From: Flavobacterium humidisoli
Lineage (GTDB): Bacteria; Bacteroidota; Bacteroidia; Flavobacteriales; Flavobacteriaceae
Length of the DNA stretch: 64,000 nt
Direction of reading: 5' to 3'
Assembly (NCBI RefSeq): GCF_023272795.1
Contig: NZ_CP096829.1
Coordinates: 4,712,001-4,776,000, forward strand
This document shows positions 36,237 to 44,887 of this stretch, piece after piece; position 1 is the first letter of the stretch, and each line of letters starts with the position of its first letter. The notes beneath the pieces were generated by a model. It made no database searches. It saw only the letters and a program-made list of their open reading frames with translations, and was not told the origin of the DNA. The position numbers and the translations under genes are program-made.

Positions 36237-36276
36237 AAAAACGGATTATTATTTTGTAAAAACGGATTATATTTTG
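36237..36276. promoter_or_regulatory. direct repeat, candidate AraC-regulator binding site
   Basis: Two copies of AAAAACGGATTAT(T)ATTTTG start 21 nt apart (36237-36256 and 36258-36276), two DNA turns, the spacing of AraC-type half-sites. They lie about 30-75 nt upstream of the receptor's -7 element and reach into the start of the divergent AraC gene. Confidence 0.65.
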
Positions 36277-37305
36277 AAAATCAAAGCCACTCTTCTAACT
36301 TCTCAAACGCCCATCATTAAAATTCAAATTGGAGATAAATATTATCCAAAAAGTATTTTAACCGAAGAAAATGTCAATATTGAAAATGAACATTCGGAAA
36401 AAATAATTAGTCGCCATTTCATAACCGAAGGATTGGTTCTACTTGATACTCAATTGTACTTCTCCAATTCTAAAACCATTCTTTTTGAAATTGACGAAGA
36501 ATCTATTGTTATGAATTTTATTTATAGCAGTAACATAGAAACTCATATTGAGCAATTGGAAAGCGAAAAGTATTCTAAAGAAAATACACACAATATATTT
36601 TATACCAATAATTTTAAGGGATCATTTAAGATTCCAGCTCACAAAAATGTAAACTATCTTTCCATTATTCTTTCCAAAGAGTTCTATTATAACATCATCA
36701 ACGAAGATTGGCAGCTGCATGAAAAATTTTCAAAAAAAATCCTTCAGAAACAATCGGGTTATTTAACCTCAAAATATCTTGCTTTTACACCAGCAATTCA
36801 ATGGGTGACATCTGAAATAAAAAATTGCACTCGAGAAGGGGTTCTAAAGAGAATTTACATCGAAAGTAAAATCAAGGAATTGCTTATTCATCAGCTCGAA
36901 ACATTAATTGTCAAACCTTTACCAGAAGAAAAAATCAACGAAGAAGAGTACAATAAACTTTTAGAAGCAAAAAAAATACTAGAAAACGATTATCGCAACA
37001 CTCCTACTCTTCCTGAACTTTCCAGACTTATTTCGTTAAACGAATTCAAATTAAAAAAGGGTTTTAAAGCATGTTTTGGAACAACTGTAAAAAGCTATAT
37101 CATCAAACTTAGAATGGAGCATGCCAAAGAATTATTTCAAAGCAAAGCCTCTACAGTAAGCGAAACGGCGTATAAATGCGGCTATAAAGACGTTTCTCAT
37201 TTCTCTGCTGCCTTTAAAAGCTACTACGGATTTTCTCCTCAGAAATTTAAACTCAATACCGATATCATTCAGTTTTGGCTACTTGCTTTTTCCTTTATAT
37301 GCTAA
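36274..37305 (+). CDS. AraC-family transcriptional regulator
   Basis: A 343-residue regulator with a variable N-terminal sensor region (about 1-225) and a C-terminal double helix-turn-helix (about 235-335) containing TLPELSRLISLNEFKLKKGF and SETAYKCGYKDVSHFSAAFK, then the family ending YYGFSPQKFK. The start is a TTG (36274); no ATG lies near it. Divergent from the TonB receptor operon, so it probably activates iron uptake when it senses a siderophore, as PchR-like regulators do. The ligand is inferred from the neighbours only. Confidence 0.88.
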   Translation: MKIKATLLTSQTPIIKIQIGDKYYPKSILTEENVNIENEHSEKIISRHFITEGLVLLDTQLYFSNSKTILFEIDEESIVMNFIYSSNIETHIEQLESEKYSKENTHNIFYTNNFKGSFKIPAHKNVNYLSIILSKEFYYNIINEDWQLHEKFSKKILQKQSGYLTSKYLAFTPAIQWVTSEIKNCTREGVLKRIYIESKIKELLIHQLETLIVKPLPEEKINEEEYNKLLEAKKILENDYRNTPTLPELSRLISLNEFKLKKGFKACFGTTVKSYIIKLRMEHAKELFQSKASTVSETAYKCGYKDVSHFSAAFKSYYGFSPQKFKLNTDIIQFWLLAFSFIC

Positions 37306-37309
37306 AAAA

Positions 37310-37353
37310 AAGGGTTTTAAAATTCAGTCCGTCGACTTCCTCTTAAAACCCTT
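37310..37353 (+). terminator. terminator-like hairpin after the AraC gene
   Basis: AAGGGTTTTAA and TTAAAACCCTT form an 11-bp stem with a 22-nt loop containing GTCGAC. It starts 5 nt after the stop. The stem lacks a T-run after it on the plus strand. Confidence 0.6.
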
Positions 37354-37866
37354 AAAATAAGACATTAATGTATAATCTAAACTTTTTATACAAGTACCCA
37401 CGATCAAATGAATATGTCAAAATTTAATTCAAAAAAAATGTTTCTCCAAAAAACATGATTGTTAAAACCTAAAAAATGATATTCTAAAAAAGGTAAAAAA
37501 CAGCATTTGTTTTTAAATTTCAACATGCCAAAAGTAAAGCCCTAAAAAGAGAATACCTTACGGTTTTCCTCATTGTATGAAAAAATTAACAACATTATTT
37601 TCAATTAAAATCCTTAAGTGTTTGTACTGCAAAATATTGCTAAAATATACTTTAACGAAATTTTAGCATAATAAAATATCGAATTCATACATAAAAAGGG
37701 CGAAAAAGCCTAAAAAAAACATTTCTTGTCCTAGATTAAGTCTATTTTTCCAAAACCCTGCCTACATTTGTTAGCGATTCAATTACGGAATTAGTCAATT
37801 AGTAATTGGACATCTAAAACTTGGTACCTTAATACCTCCTTATAAGAACTTTAGAAGCTATAAAAA
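37354..37866. other. gene-free spacer with a candidate promoter
   Basis: AT-rich, no credible ORF on either strand. A perfect TAnnTTTG box (TACATTTG, 37763-37770) lies about 97 nt before the next gene and is the likely promoter. No -33 TTG at the standard distance. Confidence 0.5.
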
Positions 37867-38181
37867 ATGAAAAAGTTGCAATTTTTATTACTCGGAAAAA
37901 ATGAAGCTATTTTGGCTATTTTACTTCGTCTCGTTAATGCAGATGAAAACTGGAACGCCGTAGCTTTTAATAATGAAAAAGAAGCTCAAGAATACTTTCA
38001 GAATAATACAATTGATATTGTTCTTTTGAGCTCTGCAATTGAAGATCATGTCGAAAAAGAATTTACTTCTTTCTGCTTAAAAAATCAGCCGAATGTTGAA
38101 GTCATTGAGCATTTTGGAGGTGGAAGCGGTTTATTGAAATCTGAAATCCTACATCGATTACATTTGAAAGGAAAGCTTTAA
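37867..38181 (+). CDS. small receiver-like protein lacking the phospho-acceptor
   Basis: A 104-residue cytosolic protein. The alternation of strand and helix (LQFLLLG, EAILAILLRLVNAD, NAVAFNNEKEAQEYFQ, TIDIVLLSSAIED) resembles a response-regulator receiver domain, but the Asp/Glu pair near the N-terminus is missing and the phospho-acceptor position reads Ser (about residue 55). It ends with a Gly-rich stretch FGGGSGL. It starts 22 nt before the next gene and may be co-transcribed with it. If the fold guess is right it would be a phosphorylation-independent adaptor. Function unknown. Confidence 0.6.
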   Translation: MKKLQFLLLGKNEAILAILLRLVNADENWNAVAFNNEKEAQEYFQNNTIDIVLLSSAIEDHVEKEFTSFCLKNQPNVEVIEHFGGGSGLLKSEILHRLHLKGKL

Positions 38182-38203
38182 ATTTGTTTTTAAAAGCTTA
38201 AAA

Positions 38204-38770
38204 ATGGAAAAAACGTATTCTGTAGTATTCTACTCAAAACCAGTTGTCGATACTGTCAAAGAATTGAAAGATCTTCTGAAAAGTAAAGTTCATAAGAATT
38301 GGTACAACAGCTGTAATTCTGAAGCACATATTACGATTTGTGAATTCCAAATTGATGAATCTCAACTCGATTCCATTAAGAAAAAGCTAATTAAAATCTG
38401 CGATACTTTTACGCCTTTTCAAGTATATTTAGATCATTTTGGTTCTTATGAGAATGCTGGAGCCTTTTTTATTGCTCCAAACGAAGAATCTAAAAAGAAT
38501 CTAAAACCCATAATGAAAAAGATTCACGATACGTTGAAATCTTTAAAACTCAAAAAAAGTGATGATCCGCACATGTCAATCGGACGACGACTAACTCCAG
38601 AAAATCTGAAAATAGCTTCTCAGCTTTTTACTACTATTAATATTGATTTTCTATGCAATGAAATTGTTGTAAGAGAATTTGATCCAATAAAAAAACAGTT
38701 TTTTGTAATTGATTCAATTGAGTTTGGAAGCAATCCAGAACCTGAATTTGTTCAAGGGATTCTTTTTTAA
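38204..38770 (+). CDS. 2'-5' RNA ligase/phosphodiesterase family protein
   Basis: A 188-residue protein of the 2H phosphoesterase superfamily. The two HxT/S motifs are visible, AHITICEF near residue 42 and PHMSIGRR near 123; they form the catalytic His pair that acts on cyclic phosphates or 2'-5' linkages of RNA or nucleotides. No signal peptide. It follows the receiver-like gene by 22 nt. The LigT-type label is by motif; the substrate is not predictable. Confidence 0.82.
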   Translation: MEKTYSVVFYSKPVVDTVKELKDLLKSKVHKNWYNSCNSEAHITICEFQIDESQLDSIKKKLIKICDTFTPFQVYLDHFGSYENAGAFFIAPNEESKKNLKPIMKKIHDTLKSLKLKKSDDPHMSIGRRLTPENLKIASQLFTTINIDFLCNEIVVREFDPIKKQFFVIDSIEFGSNPEPEFVQGILF

Positions 38771-38924
38771 TCGCAAATTGGTAAGATTTACACAATGTAA
38801 ACTAAGTTTAAATTCTTTGCGAACCTTCCGAAAAAACCTTGTGTCCTTTGCGGTTAAAGAAGAAAGCAAAACTAACTGCAACCTTAAACTTGAAACAAAC
38901 AAAAACTAATCTTTATATTTTTCG

Positions 38925-38932
38925 TATATTTG
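38925..38932 (+). promoter_or_regulatory. -7 element of the second AraC gene
   Basis: TATATTTG is a perfect TAnnTTTG box 21 nt before the ATG at 38954. It overlaps the TTG of the longer frame and so argues for the shorter start. Confidence 0.65.
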
Positions 38933-38953
38933 AATTTCGCAATTCATTACCAT

Positions 38954-39877
38954 ATGAAATCTCTAGATTCCTTTTACCAAGATATTACCGAAGGTTCAAC
39001 TGTTGATCCTACTTCTTTATTGCCAAATGACATTCAGAAAGAAATTGGGCATTTTAATGTTTTCGATATTAAAGAACTTCTGGAACGTATGAAAGGAAAG
39101 CCTGGAATGCCTTATGACCGCAGAGCGTATTATAAAATAAGTTTGATTAGAGGACACAATAAAGCCGAATATGCCGATAAAGTAATCGAAATCGAAAAAC
39201 AAGGATTGTTATTTGCAACACCAAAAATTCCGTACAACTATTTGCCGCAAGACACCAATCAAGGGGGGCAGTTTTGTGTTTTTACAAGTGAATTTTTATC
39301 TAAAAACAAAAGCGGAATTGATTTGGACGAGCTCCCAATTTTTGCTTCAGACGGATATCCTATTTTTCAGCTTTCGGATGAAGAAGTTTCAGATGTAGAA
39401 TTGATTTTCAATAAAATACAAAAAGAAATCAACTCGGATTATATTTACAAATATGATTTAATTCGAAATTATGTGGCGGAGTTAATTCACTTCGGACAAA
39501 AATTACAGCCTATTACAGCATTATATTCTAAACACAATTCGGCAGCGAGAGTTTCTTCTTTATTTGCGGAATTATTAGAAAGGCAATTCCCTATTGAGTC
39601 TCCAAATCAGCGATTAGAATTGCGAACAGCGAAAGATTTTGCGGAAAGATTATCTGTTCACGTAAATCATTTAAATAAAGTTCTAAAAGAAAACACCGGA
39701 AAAACAACAACCGAATTAATCAGTAACCGCTTGACAAACGAAGCTAAAATACTTTTAAAACAAACCGATTGGAATATTTCTGAAATCGCTTATTCACTTG
39801 GTTTTGAGGAATTGGCGCATTTTTCTAATTTCTTTAAAAAACAAACTTCTTTTACGCCGATTGCTTTCAGGAGTTAG
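38954..39877 (+). CDS. AraC-family transcriptional regulator
   Basis: A 307-residue regulator with an N-terminal cupin-like sensor region and a C-terminal AraC helix-turn-helix pair (RTAKDFAERLSVHVNHLNKV near 222 and ISEIAYSLGFEELAHFSNFFKKQ near 277, then TSFTPIAFR). The start at 38954 is preferred because the -7 box TATATTTG covers the region of the longer TTG start. Two SDR oxidoreductases follow on the same strand, and this layout is common for AraC regulators that control a neighbouring reductase. The inducer is unknown. Confidence 0.88.
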   Translation: MKSLDSFYQDITEGSTVDPTSLLPNDIQKEIGHFNVFDIKELLERMKGKPGMPYDRRAYYKISLIRGHNKAEYADKVIEIEKQGLLFATPKIPYNYLPQDTNQGGQFCVFTSEFLSKNKSGIDLDELPIFASDGYPIFQLSDEEVSDVELIFNKIQKEINSDYIYKYDLIRNYVAELIHFGQKLQPITALYSKHNSAARVSSLFAELLERQFPIESPNQRLELRTAKDFAERLSVHVNHLNKVLKENTGKTTTELISNRLTNEAKILLKQTDWNISEIAYSLGFEELAHFSNFFKKQTSFTPIAFRS

Positions 39878-39885
39878 TTGTTTTG

Positions 39886-39913
39886 TTTCAGGTTTCAGGT
39901 TTCAGGTTTCAGG
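39886..39913. repeat. heptamer tandem repeat (TTTCAGG x4)
   Basis: Four perfect copies of TTTCAGG begin 9 nt after the AraC stop. The related unit TTTCAAG forms another four-copy array at 41723-41750. Confidence 0.9.
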
Positions 39914-40080
39914 TTTTCTAGAACTTTTTAAAAGTTTTACCAATCAGTTTGGAGTTTGGAATTTAATTTTTGTGATTTAACCCTCATGATTTGAATTTCG
40001 CAAACATCCATTTGATATTTACAACTCCCCAAGTCTACTTCGCTCCTACCTTTGTCTCATCAAATTAAAAGAACGAAAAG

Positions 40081-40806
40081 ATGGATTTATCAAATAACAA
40101 AATTTTAATTACAGGCGGTGCAAGCGGTATCGGACTTGGACTTGCGGAACGATTTATTCAGGAAAACAATACGGTGATTATTTGCGGGAGAAGGGCTTCT
40201 CTTTTAGAAGAAGTTAAAGCTAAATTTCCATCGATTATTACTAAAGTATGCGATTTGTCTTCAGAAGAAGAACGCATAGCGCTATTTGAGTGGATTAAAG
40301 AAAATCATCCTGATTTAACTGTTTTGGTCAATAATGCAGGAATTCAAAATTGGATGACTATAACGGATGCTGATTTTTATGAAAACATGAAAAATGAGCT
40401 TACTACCAATATTGAAGCTCCACTTCATTTAACTTCATTATTTATTCAGTTACCATCTCTTAAAACCGTAATGAATACTACTTCTGGATTGGCGTTTTCT
40501 CCTTTTGCAAAAGTTCCCGTTTATTCGGCTACAAAAGCATTTTTCAGATCGTTTACGCTTTCGCTTCGTCATTTATTAAAAGAAAAAAATATTGAAGTAG
40601 TAGAAATTATTCCACCAGCATTAAATACAGATTTGGGCGGAATCGGTCTTCACGATGCGCATCCAAGCGTAAGCAGTTTTATCGAATCTATTTTTGAACA
40701 ATTAAAAGAAGGCAAACAAGAACTTACTTTCGGAACCAGCGAAACCAGACTAAACGCAAGCGCAGAAGAATTGAGAAATCATTTTAATGCAATGCATTCT
40801 AATTAA
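40081..40806 (+). CDS. short-chain dehydrogenase (DltE-like)
   Basis: A 241-residue SDR oxidoreductase. NAD(P) motif ITGGASGIGLGLAERF near 9, NNAG near 86 and catalytic YSATK near 148 are present; an Arg pair after the second strand (GRR) suggests NADPH. It lies downstream of the AraC gene and 144 nt before a second SDR. The C-terminal segment EIIPPALNTDLGG is typical of the DltE-like group. The physiological substrate cannot be inferred. Confidence 0.88.
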   Translation: MDLSNNKILITGGASGIGLGLAERFIQENNTVIICGRRASLLEEVKAKFPSIITKVCDLSSEEERIALFEWIKENHPDLTVLVNNAGIQNWMTITDADFYENMKNELTTNIEAPLHLTSLFIQLPSLKTVMNTTSGLAFSPFAKVPVYSATKAFFRSFTLSLRHLLKEKNIEVVEIIPPALNTDLGGIGLHDAHPSVSSFIESIFEQLKEGKQELTFGTSETRLNASAEELRNHFNAMHSN

Positions 40807-40927
40807 GTAAAATGTTGAATGTGAGATGTGAGATGCAAAAAAGGAATCCTACCTTAGAAAAAAACATGACAAAAATTTCACATCCACATTTCACATTTTA
40901 CAACTAACATTTTACATTTCACAAATT
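40807..40927. repeat. imperfect inverted repeat made of 7-nt units
   Basis: The left arm (about 40807-40835, with ATGTGAG twice) is largely complementary to the right arm (about 40875-40904). From 40886 to 40927 the sequence parses as six 7-mers of the type ACATTTC/ACATTTT/ACAACTA. No ORF. Confidence 0.7.
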
Positions 40928-40950
40928 CACAAATTATCAATTAAAAAAAT

Positions 40951-41715
40951 ATGGCAGTAAATACAAAAATAGCTCTAGTTACAGGTGGTAGCAGAGGTTT
41001 AGGAAAAAACATGGCAATTGCAATTGCAAAAAAAGGAATCGACGTAATTATCACTTATAACAGCAAAAAAGAAGAGGCTGATTTAGTGGTAAAAGAAATT
41101 GAAAATCTTGGTCAAAAAGCAGCTTCATTACAATTAAACGTAGCAGAATCTGGCACTTTTGATTCTTTCTTCAAAGAAGTAGAAGCAACTTTAAAAAACA
41201 CTTTTGGAACCGATAAATTTGACTTCTTAGTAAACAATGCCGGAATCGGAATTCACAATTCTTTCATTGGAACAACAGAAGCCGAATTTGATCAATTAAC
41301 TAATATTCAGTTTAAAGGGCCGTTTTTCTTAACTCAAAAAGGATTAAACGTAATGAATGATGGTGGTGGAATTGTAAATATTTCTACAGGTTTAGCTAGA
41401 TTTTCTTTCCCTGGTTACGCCGCTTATGCTTCTATGAAAGGCGCGATTGAAACTTTAACCAAATATCAAGCGAAAGAATTGGGTGCAAGAAAAATTAGAG
41501 CTAATGTAGTGGCTCCTGGCGCTATCGAAACCGATTTTGGAGGAGGTATAGTTCGTGACAATGAACAAATTAATCAGCAAATTGCTTCTGTGACGGCTTT
41601 GGGAAGAGTTGGTTTGCCTGATGATATTGGCAGTGTTGTAGCCTTTTTATGTACCGAAGAGGCACGCTGGATAAATGCACAACGAATCGAAGTTTCTGGT
41701 GGAATGATGCTGTAA
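40951..41715 (+). CDS. short-chain dehydrogenase/reductase (FabG-like)
   Basis: A 254-residue classical SDR with LVTGGSRGLGKNMA near 9, NNAG near 94, the Ser in NISTGLARF near 144, and YASMKGA near 157. The C-terminal motif GRVGLPDDIGSVVAFLCTEEARWINAQRIEVSGGM is typical of FabG-type enzymes. Second of two adjacent SDR genes with an AraC regulator upstream. It is probably a detoxification or ketone-reducing enzyme rather than the essential FabG, because an unrelated SDR and a regulator sit beside it. Substrate unknown. Confidence 0.88.
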   Translation: MAVNTKIALVTGGSRGLGKNMAIAIAKKGIDVIITYNSKKEEADLVVKEIENLGQKAASLQLNVAESGTFDSFFKEVEATLKNTFGTDKFDFLVNNAGIGIHNSFIGTTEAEFDQLTNIQFKGPFFLTQKGLNVMNDGGGIVNISTGLARFSFPGYAAYASMKGAIETLTKYQAKELGARKIRANVVAPGAIETDFGGGIVRDNEQINQQIASVTALGRVGLPDDIGSVVAFLCTEEARWINAQRIEVSGGMML

Positions 41716-41722
41716 GAGTGAA

Positions 41723-41770
41723 TTTCAAGTTTCAAGTTTCAAGTTTCAGGCTGAACGTGAAACCTGAAAC
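41723..41770. repeat. heptamer array (TTTCAAG) with inverted copy
   Basis: Three copies of TTTCAAG plus one TTTCAGG (41723-41750). CCTGAAAC at 41763-41770 is complementary to the last unit and gives an 8-bp stem. It follows the SDR stop by 7 nt. Confidence 0.85.
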
Positions 41771-41796
41771 TAAAAAAAACAAACTACAAAAAAACA

Positions 41797-41830
41797 AAAC
41801 CCGATAAGCAACCAAAAACTTATCGGGTTT
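41797..41830. terminator. bidirectional terminator
   Basis: AAACCCGATAAG and CTTATCGGGTTT form a 12-bp stem between converging genes. The minus-strand side is followed by a T-rich tract (TGTTTTTTTG), so it serves the gene ending at 41865 best. Confidence 0.88.
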
Positions 41831-41864
41831 GTCATTTCAAATAATATTTGAATTAGTAAGAAGT

Positions 41865-42320
41865 TTACCTAATTTGGATTCTTTTATAAAATTCGCCTTC
41901 CTCATCAAAAATTATATTATAAAATTTTGAATCTTTAATCAGGCCTGCTTCGTAACTTTTTACATTTAAATCACTTACGACAGAAAAAAACTGTCTTAAC
42001 GACTTAACAGGATAATTCTCTTTGAGATAAACTTGTGCTTTTTTTGGCAGTTTGGTTAGTATTGTTTGTGTTTTATAAGCTTTAAAATTTCCGTTTTTAT
42101 CATATCTTGCAAAAGCTAGTATTTTTGGTGTTTCATTAAATTTTGCTTCAAAAATAACATCTTCATTTTTACTACTGTATTCTATCTCCCAAATTGGTTT
42201 CTTTTTTGGATATTGATTTTCAAAAGCTGTTCTAATATTTTCCGGCGGCAGTAAAATTCCATTCTGAGCTATTAGAAAATTGCTGCAAACCACAAAGGCA
42301 AACAAAATAATATTTCTCAT
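41865..42320 (-). CDS. small PepSY-like periplasmic protein
   Basis: A 151-residue exported protein (signal peptide ending FLIAQ). The pattern PPENIRTAFENQYPKKKPIWEIEY, then two strand-rich repeats, is that of the PepSY-like/beta-lactamase-inhibitor-like family common in Bacteroidota. It is a paralogue of the protein encoded just upstream on this strand (57 nt away), with which it shares the order PPE..R.AFE..Y..K.P.W..EY. Function unknown; small periplasmic binding or inhibitor roles have been proposed for the family. Confidence 0.72.
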   Translation of the reverse strand: MRNIILFAFVVCSNFLIAQNGILLPPENIRTAFENQYPKKKPIWEIEYSSKNEDVIFEAKFNETPKILAFARYDKNGNFKAYKTQTILTKLPKKAQVYLKENYPVKSLRQFFSVVSDLNVKSYEAGLIKDSKFYNIIFDEEGEFYKRIQIR

Positions 42321-42377
42321 ATTTAGGTTTAAATTAAAATATAAAATTAAACAAAAATATATATTTTTCCTACAAAA

Positions 42378-42851
42378 TTAATTTTTCTCTATGATTACAT
42401 CAAAACCGCCATCTCTATCAAATTGAATATCATAAAAATTAGAATCTTTTTCTACACCGACTTCGTACGTTGTTTTTTTCTTATCGTCTACCACCATTGC
42501 AATTTCTTGAATGGCTTTCGCTTTGTAATTCTTTTTTAAATAAGACTGTGCTTTTATCGGAAGCTGTTTAAACGGAATTTGCAATTCATACGCTTTCATG
42601 TTTCCGAGATTATCGTAAATCGCTACCGCTTTGGTTTTATCATCTACATTGTATCGCGCTTCATATCGAATCTCATCTGCATCATCTCCCACATATTCTT
42701 CAGACCAGACCGGCACCTTTCCTACATATTCTCTCTCAAAAGCAAATCGAACCTTTTCTGGAGGCGTGATTACTTTTTTCATATTGGTTCCTTCCTGCGC
42801 AATTAAAAAACTACTGCATAAAAAAGTAAAAGACAAAAGCACGTTTTTCAT
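42378..42851 (-). CDS. small PepSY-like periplasmic protein, paralogue
   Basis: A 157-residue protein with a signal peptide ending FLIAQ. I place the start at 42851 because MKNVLLSFTFLCSSFLIAQ is then a complete signal peptide; the longer frame to 42932 adds 27 residues without one. The body shares PPEKVRFAFEREYVGKVPVW with its neighbour. It lies 123 nt downstream of the LytTR regulator on the same strand, so it may belong to that unit or its response. Function unknown. Confidence 0.72.
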   Translation of the reverse strand: MKNVLLSFTFLCSSFLIAQEGTNMKKVITPPEKVRFAFEREYVGKVPVWSEEYVGDDADEIRYEARYNVDDKTKAVAIYDNLGNMKAYELQIPFKQLPIKAQSYLKKNYKAKAIQEIAMVVDDKKKTTYEVGVEKDSNFYDIQFDRDGGFDVIIEKN

Positions 42852-42974
42852 AGTTTCATTTTTTAAATTAAACTTTAATAACGTATTAAATTTACTACTT
42901 TTTTTATTAAGATAACATGAAGAAATTAACATTTTTTGTAAGTAGAAAAAACTCCTTTAAAATCAAGCACTCAA

Positions 42975-43679
42975 TTATAATTCGAGCTTTTTTAAACGGT
43001 CTGTCAATTCTCTTTTATAAGTAATTCCGATTGGGATTCTTTCGTTTTTAATGACTACAAAATCTTTTTCTGTTGCGTCAATTTTATCCAATGCCACGAT
43101 ATACGATTTATGAATACGCATAAAACTCTTTTCGGGCAGGCATTTTTCAAACTCTGTAGTAGTAATCGAAGCGAGATATGTTCTTTTGGTAGTGTGAAGT
43201 TTTACGTAATTGCCAAAACTCTGCGCGTATAAAAGCTGATCCAATTCAACATCCATGAGATAACCGTCTACTTTTACGCTAACCGAATTTACGGTTTCCT
43301 CCGCTTTTTGTTTTACGCTTTCTGTTGCAAAAAAACGATCTATTGCTTTTAAAAATCTTGGAAAATAAATTGGTTTCAGCAAATAATCAATTACACCATA
43401 GTCGTAACTTTCTAGCGCAAATTCAGAATAAGCTGTGGTCAATATAGTTTTGGGATGCGATGGAAGAATTTTAAGCAATTCCATTCCTGAAATTTCAGGC
43501 ATATTGATGTCCAGAAACATTAAATCGACTGAATTTTCTCTGAGATAATTCATCGCTTCAATGCCGTTATAGCCTTGAAAAACCAATTCTAACTGCGGAT
43601 TCTGTTTAATGTAATTAGCCAGAACGTAATGCGCAGCGGGTTCATCATCAATTATAATGCATCTTTTTGTTTCTCTCAT
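42975..43679 (-). CDS. LytTR-family response regulator
   Basis: A 234-residue response regulator. Receiver domain (about 5-120): acidic pair DDEP near 11, phospho-Asp57 in LMFLDINMP, and Lys in YLLKPIYF near 106. Linker, then a C-terminal LytTR DNA-binding domain (about 135-234) with QLLYAQSFGNYVKLHT and FMRIHKSYIVALDKI. Its gene overlaps the histidine kinase stop by 4 nt (ATGA-type), so both are translated together. The efflux operon divergent from the kinase is the likely target. Confidence 0.93.
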   Translation of the reverse strand: MRETKRCIIIDDEPAAHYVLANYIKQNPQLELVFQGYNGIEAMNYLRENSVDLMFLDINMPEISGMELLKILPSHPKTILTTAYSEFALESYDYGVIDYLLKPIYFPRFLKAIDRFFATESVKQKAEETVNSVSVKVDGYLMDVELDQLLYAQSFGNYVKLHTTKRTYLASITTTEFEKCLPEKSFMRIHKSYIVALDKIDATEKDFVVIKNERIPIGITYKRELTDRLKKLEL

Positions 43680-44713
43680 CCTACAAACTTTTTAAGCTGT
43701 ATTTGTAAATCTACAATATAAGTCTGTTTATCGTCTTTTACATCCAATTTATAGTCTTTTCCATAAATTAAATTCAGACGTTCAATTGTATTTTTTAAAC
43801 CGATTTTGGTCGAAATCACATCATTTTTCTTCGGAATTGAATTGGCAACATGAAGATGAAGCAATCCACTTTCAACAGTAATATTAATTTTCACGAAACA
43901 ATTTTCGATAGCACAAGTCCCATGTTTAAAAGCGTTTTCGATAAATGCAATTAGGAGCATCGGAGAAATTTTATACGTGTATTCGATATCTACTTTACTT
44001 TCAAAATTAATCTCACAACGATAACCAACACGCTCTTTTTCTAGCTGAACATAACTGTTTATAAATTCCAATTCGTCTTCTAGAGAAACACATTGTTTGC
44101 TGTTACTTTCTAATTGATAACGCATTAACTGCGAAACCTTCATAATTAAATCTGGCGTTCTGTCTGGAAACTGAAGACTAATTCCGTACAAAGTATTAAA
44201 AGTATTGAATAAAAAATGCGGATTTAATTGTCCTTTCAATGAATTCAATTGCATTTGATTGAACAATAAAGCCGCATCGGTTTGTTTTCTGTGAATACGA
44301 TAAAACTTAAAGACAATTATCGGACTCAGAATACAGACCAAAGTTCCTAAAACACTTGCCAATTGGTACACATAACTTCTTTGATGCGAATTTTGATACA
44401 AATGGCAATTGGCAAACATATCCATTCTTGTAATTTCATACAATATGACCGAAAATACAAAAACTCCAAAAAGTGTTAAAACAATATACGTAAAAGGCTT
44501 GTTTGCTTTGAATAAGATGGGAAGGAGAAAAAAGCGGTTAAACTGGGCATGCATATATAAAATGCAATAGAAAAACACACCCATAGCAATAGAAATGAAG
44601 GAACTAAACAACATCCAATCATTTTTCAGGGTATATATTGTAAATGAAAAAAGGACAACGGCAACCTCCTGCCACCATTTGTTATCCAGTATGTTATCAA
44701 TTTTTTTATTCAT
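43676..44713 (-). CDS. LytS/YehU-type sensor histidine kinase
   Basis: A 345-residue membrane kinase with about four hydrophobic segments in residues 15-145 and no periplasmic sensor domain. The PF06580-type His box is QLNPHFLFNTFNTLYG near 160, followed by a HATPase region with IENAFKHG near 262 and GLKNTIERLNLIYG near 315. It partners with the LytTR regulator (4-nt overlap). It faces the efflux operon starting at 44888, with 174 nt between their start codons. Confidence 0.91.
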   Translation of the reverse strand: MNKKIDNILDNKWWQEVAVVLFSFTIYTLKNDWMLFSSFISIAMGVFFYCILYMHAQFNRFFLLPILFKANKPFTYIVLTLFGVFVFSVILYEITRMDMFANCHLYQNSHQRSYVYQLASVLGTLVCILSPIIVFKFYRIHRKQTDAALLFNQMQLNSLKGQLNPHFLFNTFNTLYGISLQFPDRTPDLIMKVSQLMRYQLESNSKQCVSLEDELEFINSYVQLEKERVGYRCEINFESKVDIEYTYKISPMLLIAFIENAFKHGTCAIENCFVKINITVESGLLHLHVANSIPKKNDVISTKIGLKNTIERLNLIYGKDYKLDVKDDKQTYIVDLQIQLKKFVG

Positions 44714-44843
44714 TCTTAATTTTGAAATAGTTTACAAAGTACGAACAAATATTTAATTATTTTTTTCAAAAAATGACCAATTCAATTCGTCATTTACTAG
44801 TGCAGTACATCACTTAACATGACTTTTATCAGCGTAAGAGAAA

Positions 44844-44851
44844 TAAATTTG
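44844..44851 (+). promoter_or_regulatory. -7 element of the efflux operon
   Basis: TAAATTTG is a perfect TAnnTTTG box 36 nt before the ATG at 44888. It lies inside the longer frame that starts at 44819, which supports the shorter start. Confidence 0.6.
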
Positions 44852-44887
44852 TGCATCAAAAATATTTCTATATCACACTTTGAGTTT

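Noticed and set aside
24940..38860. Repeated CTTTGCGGTTAA string at about 24945 and 38848
   Set aside because: Two short matches only; too little to name a repeat family from this window.
38930..38953. Longer start (TTG at 38930) for the AraC gene
   Set aside because: The -7 box TATATTTG overlaps it; transcription would start after the codon.
44819..44887. Longer start for the outer-membrane efflux protein
   Set aside because: It adds residues before an intact signal peptide and overlaps the -7 box TAAATTTG.
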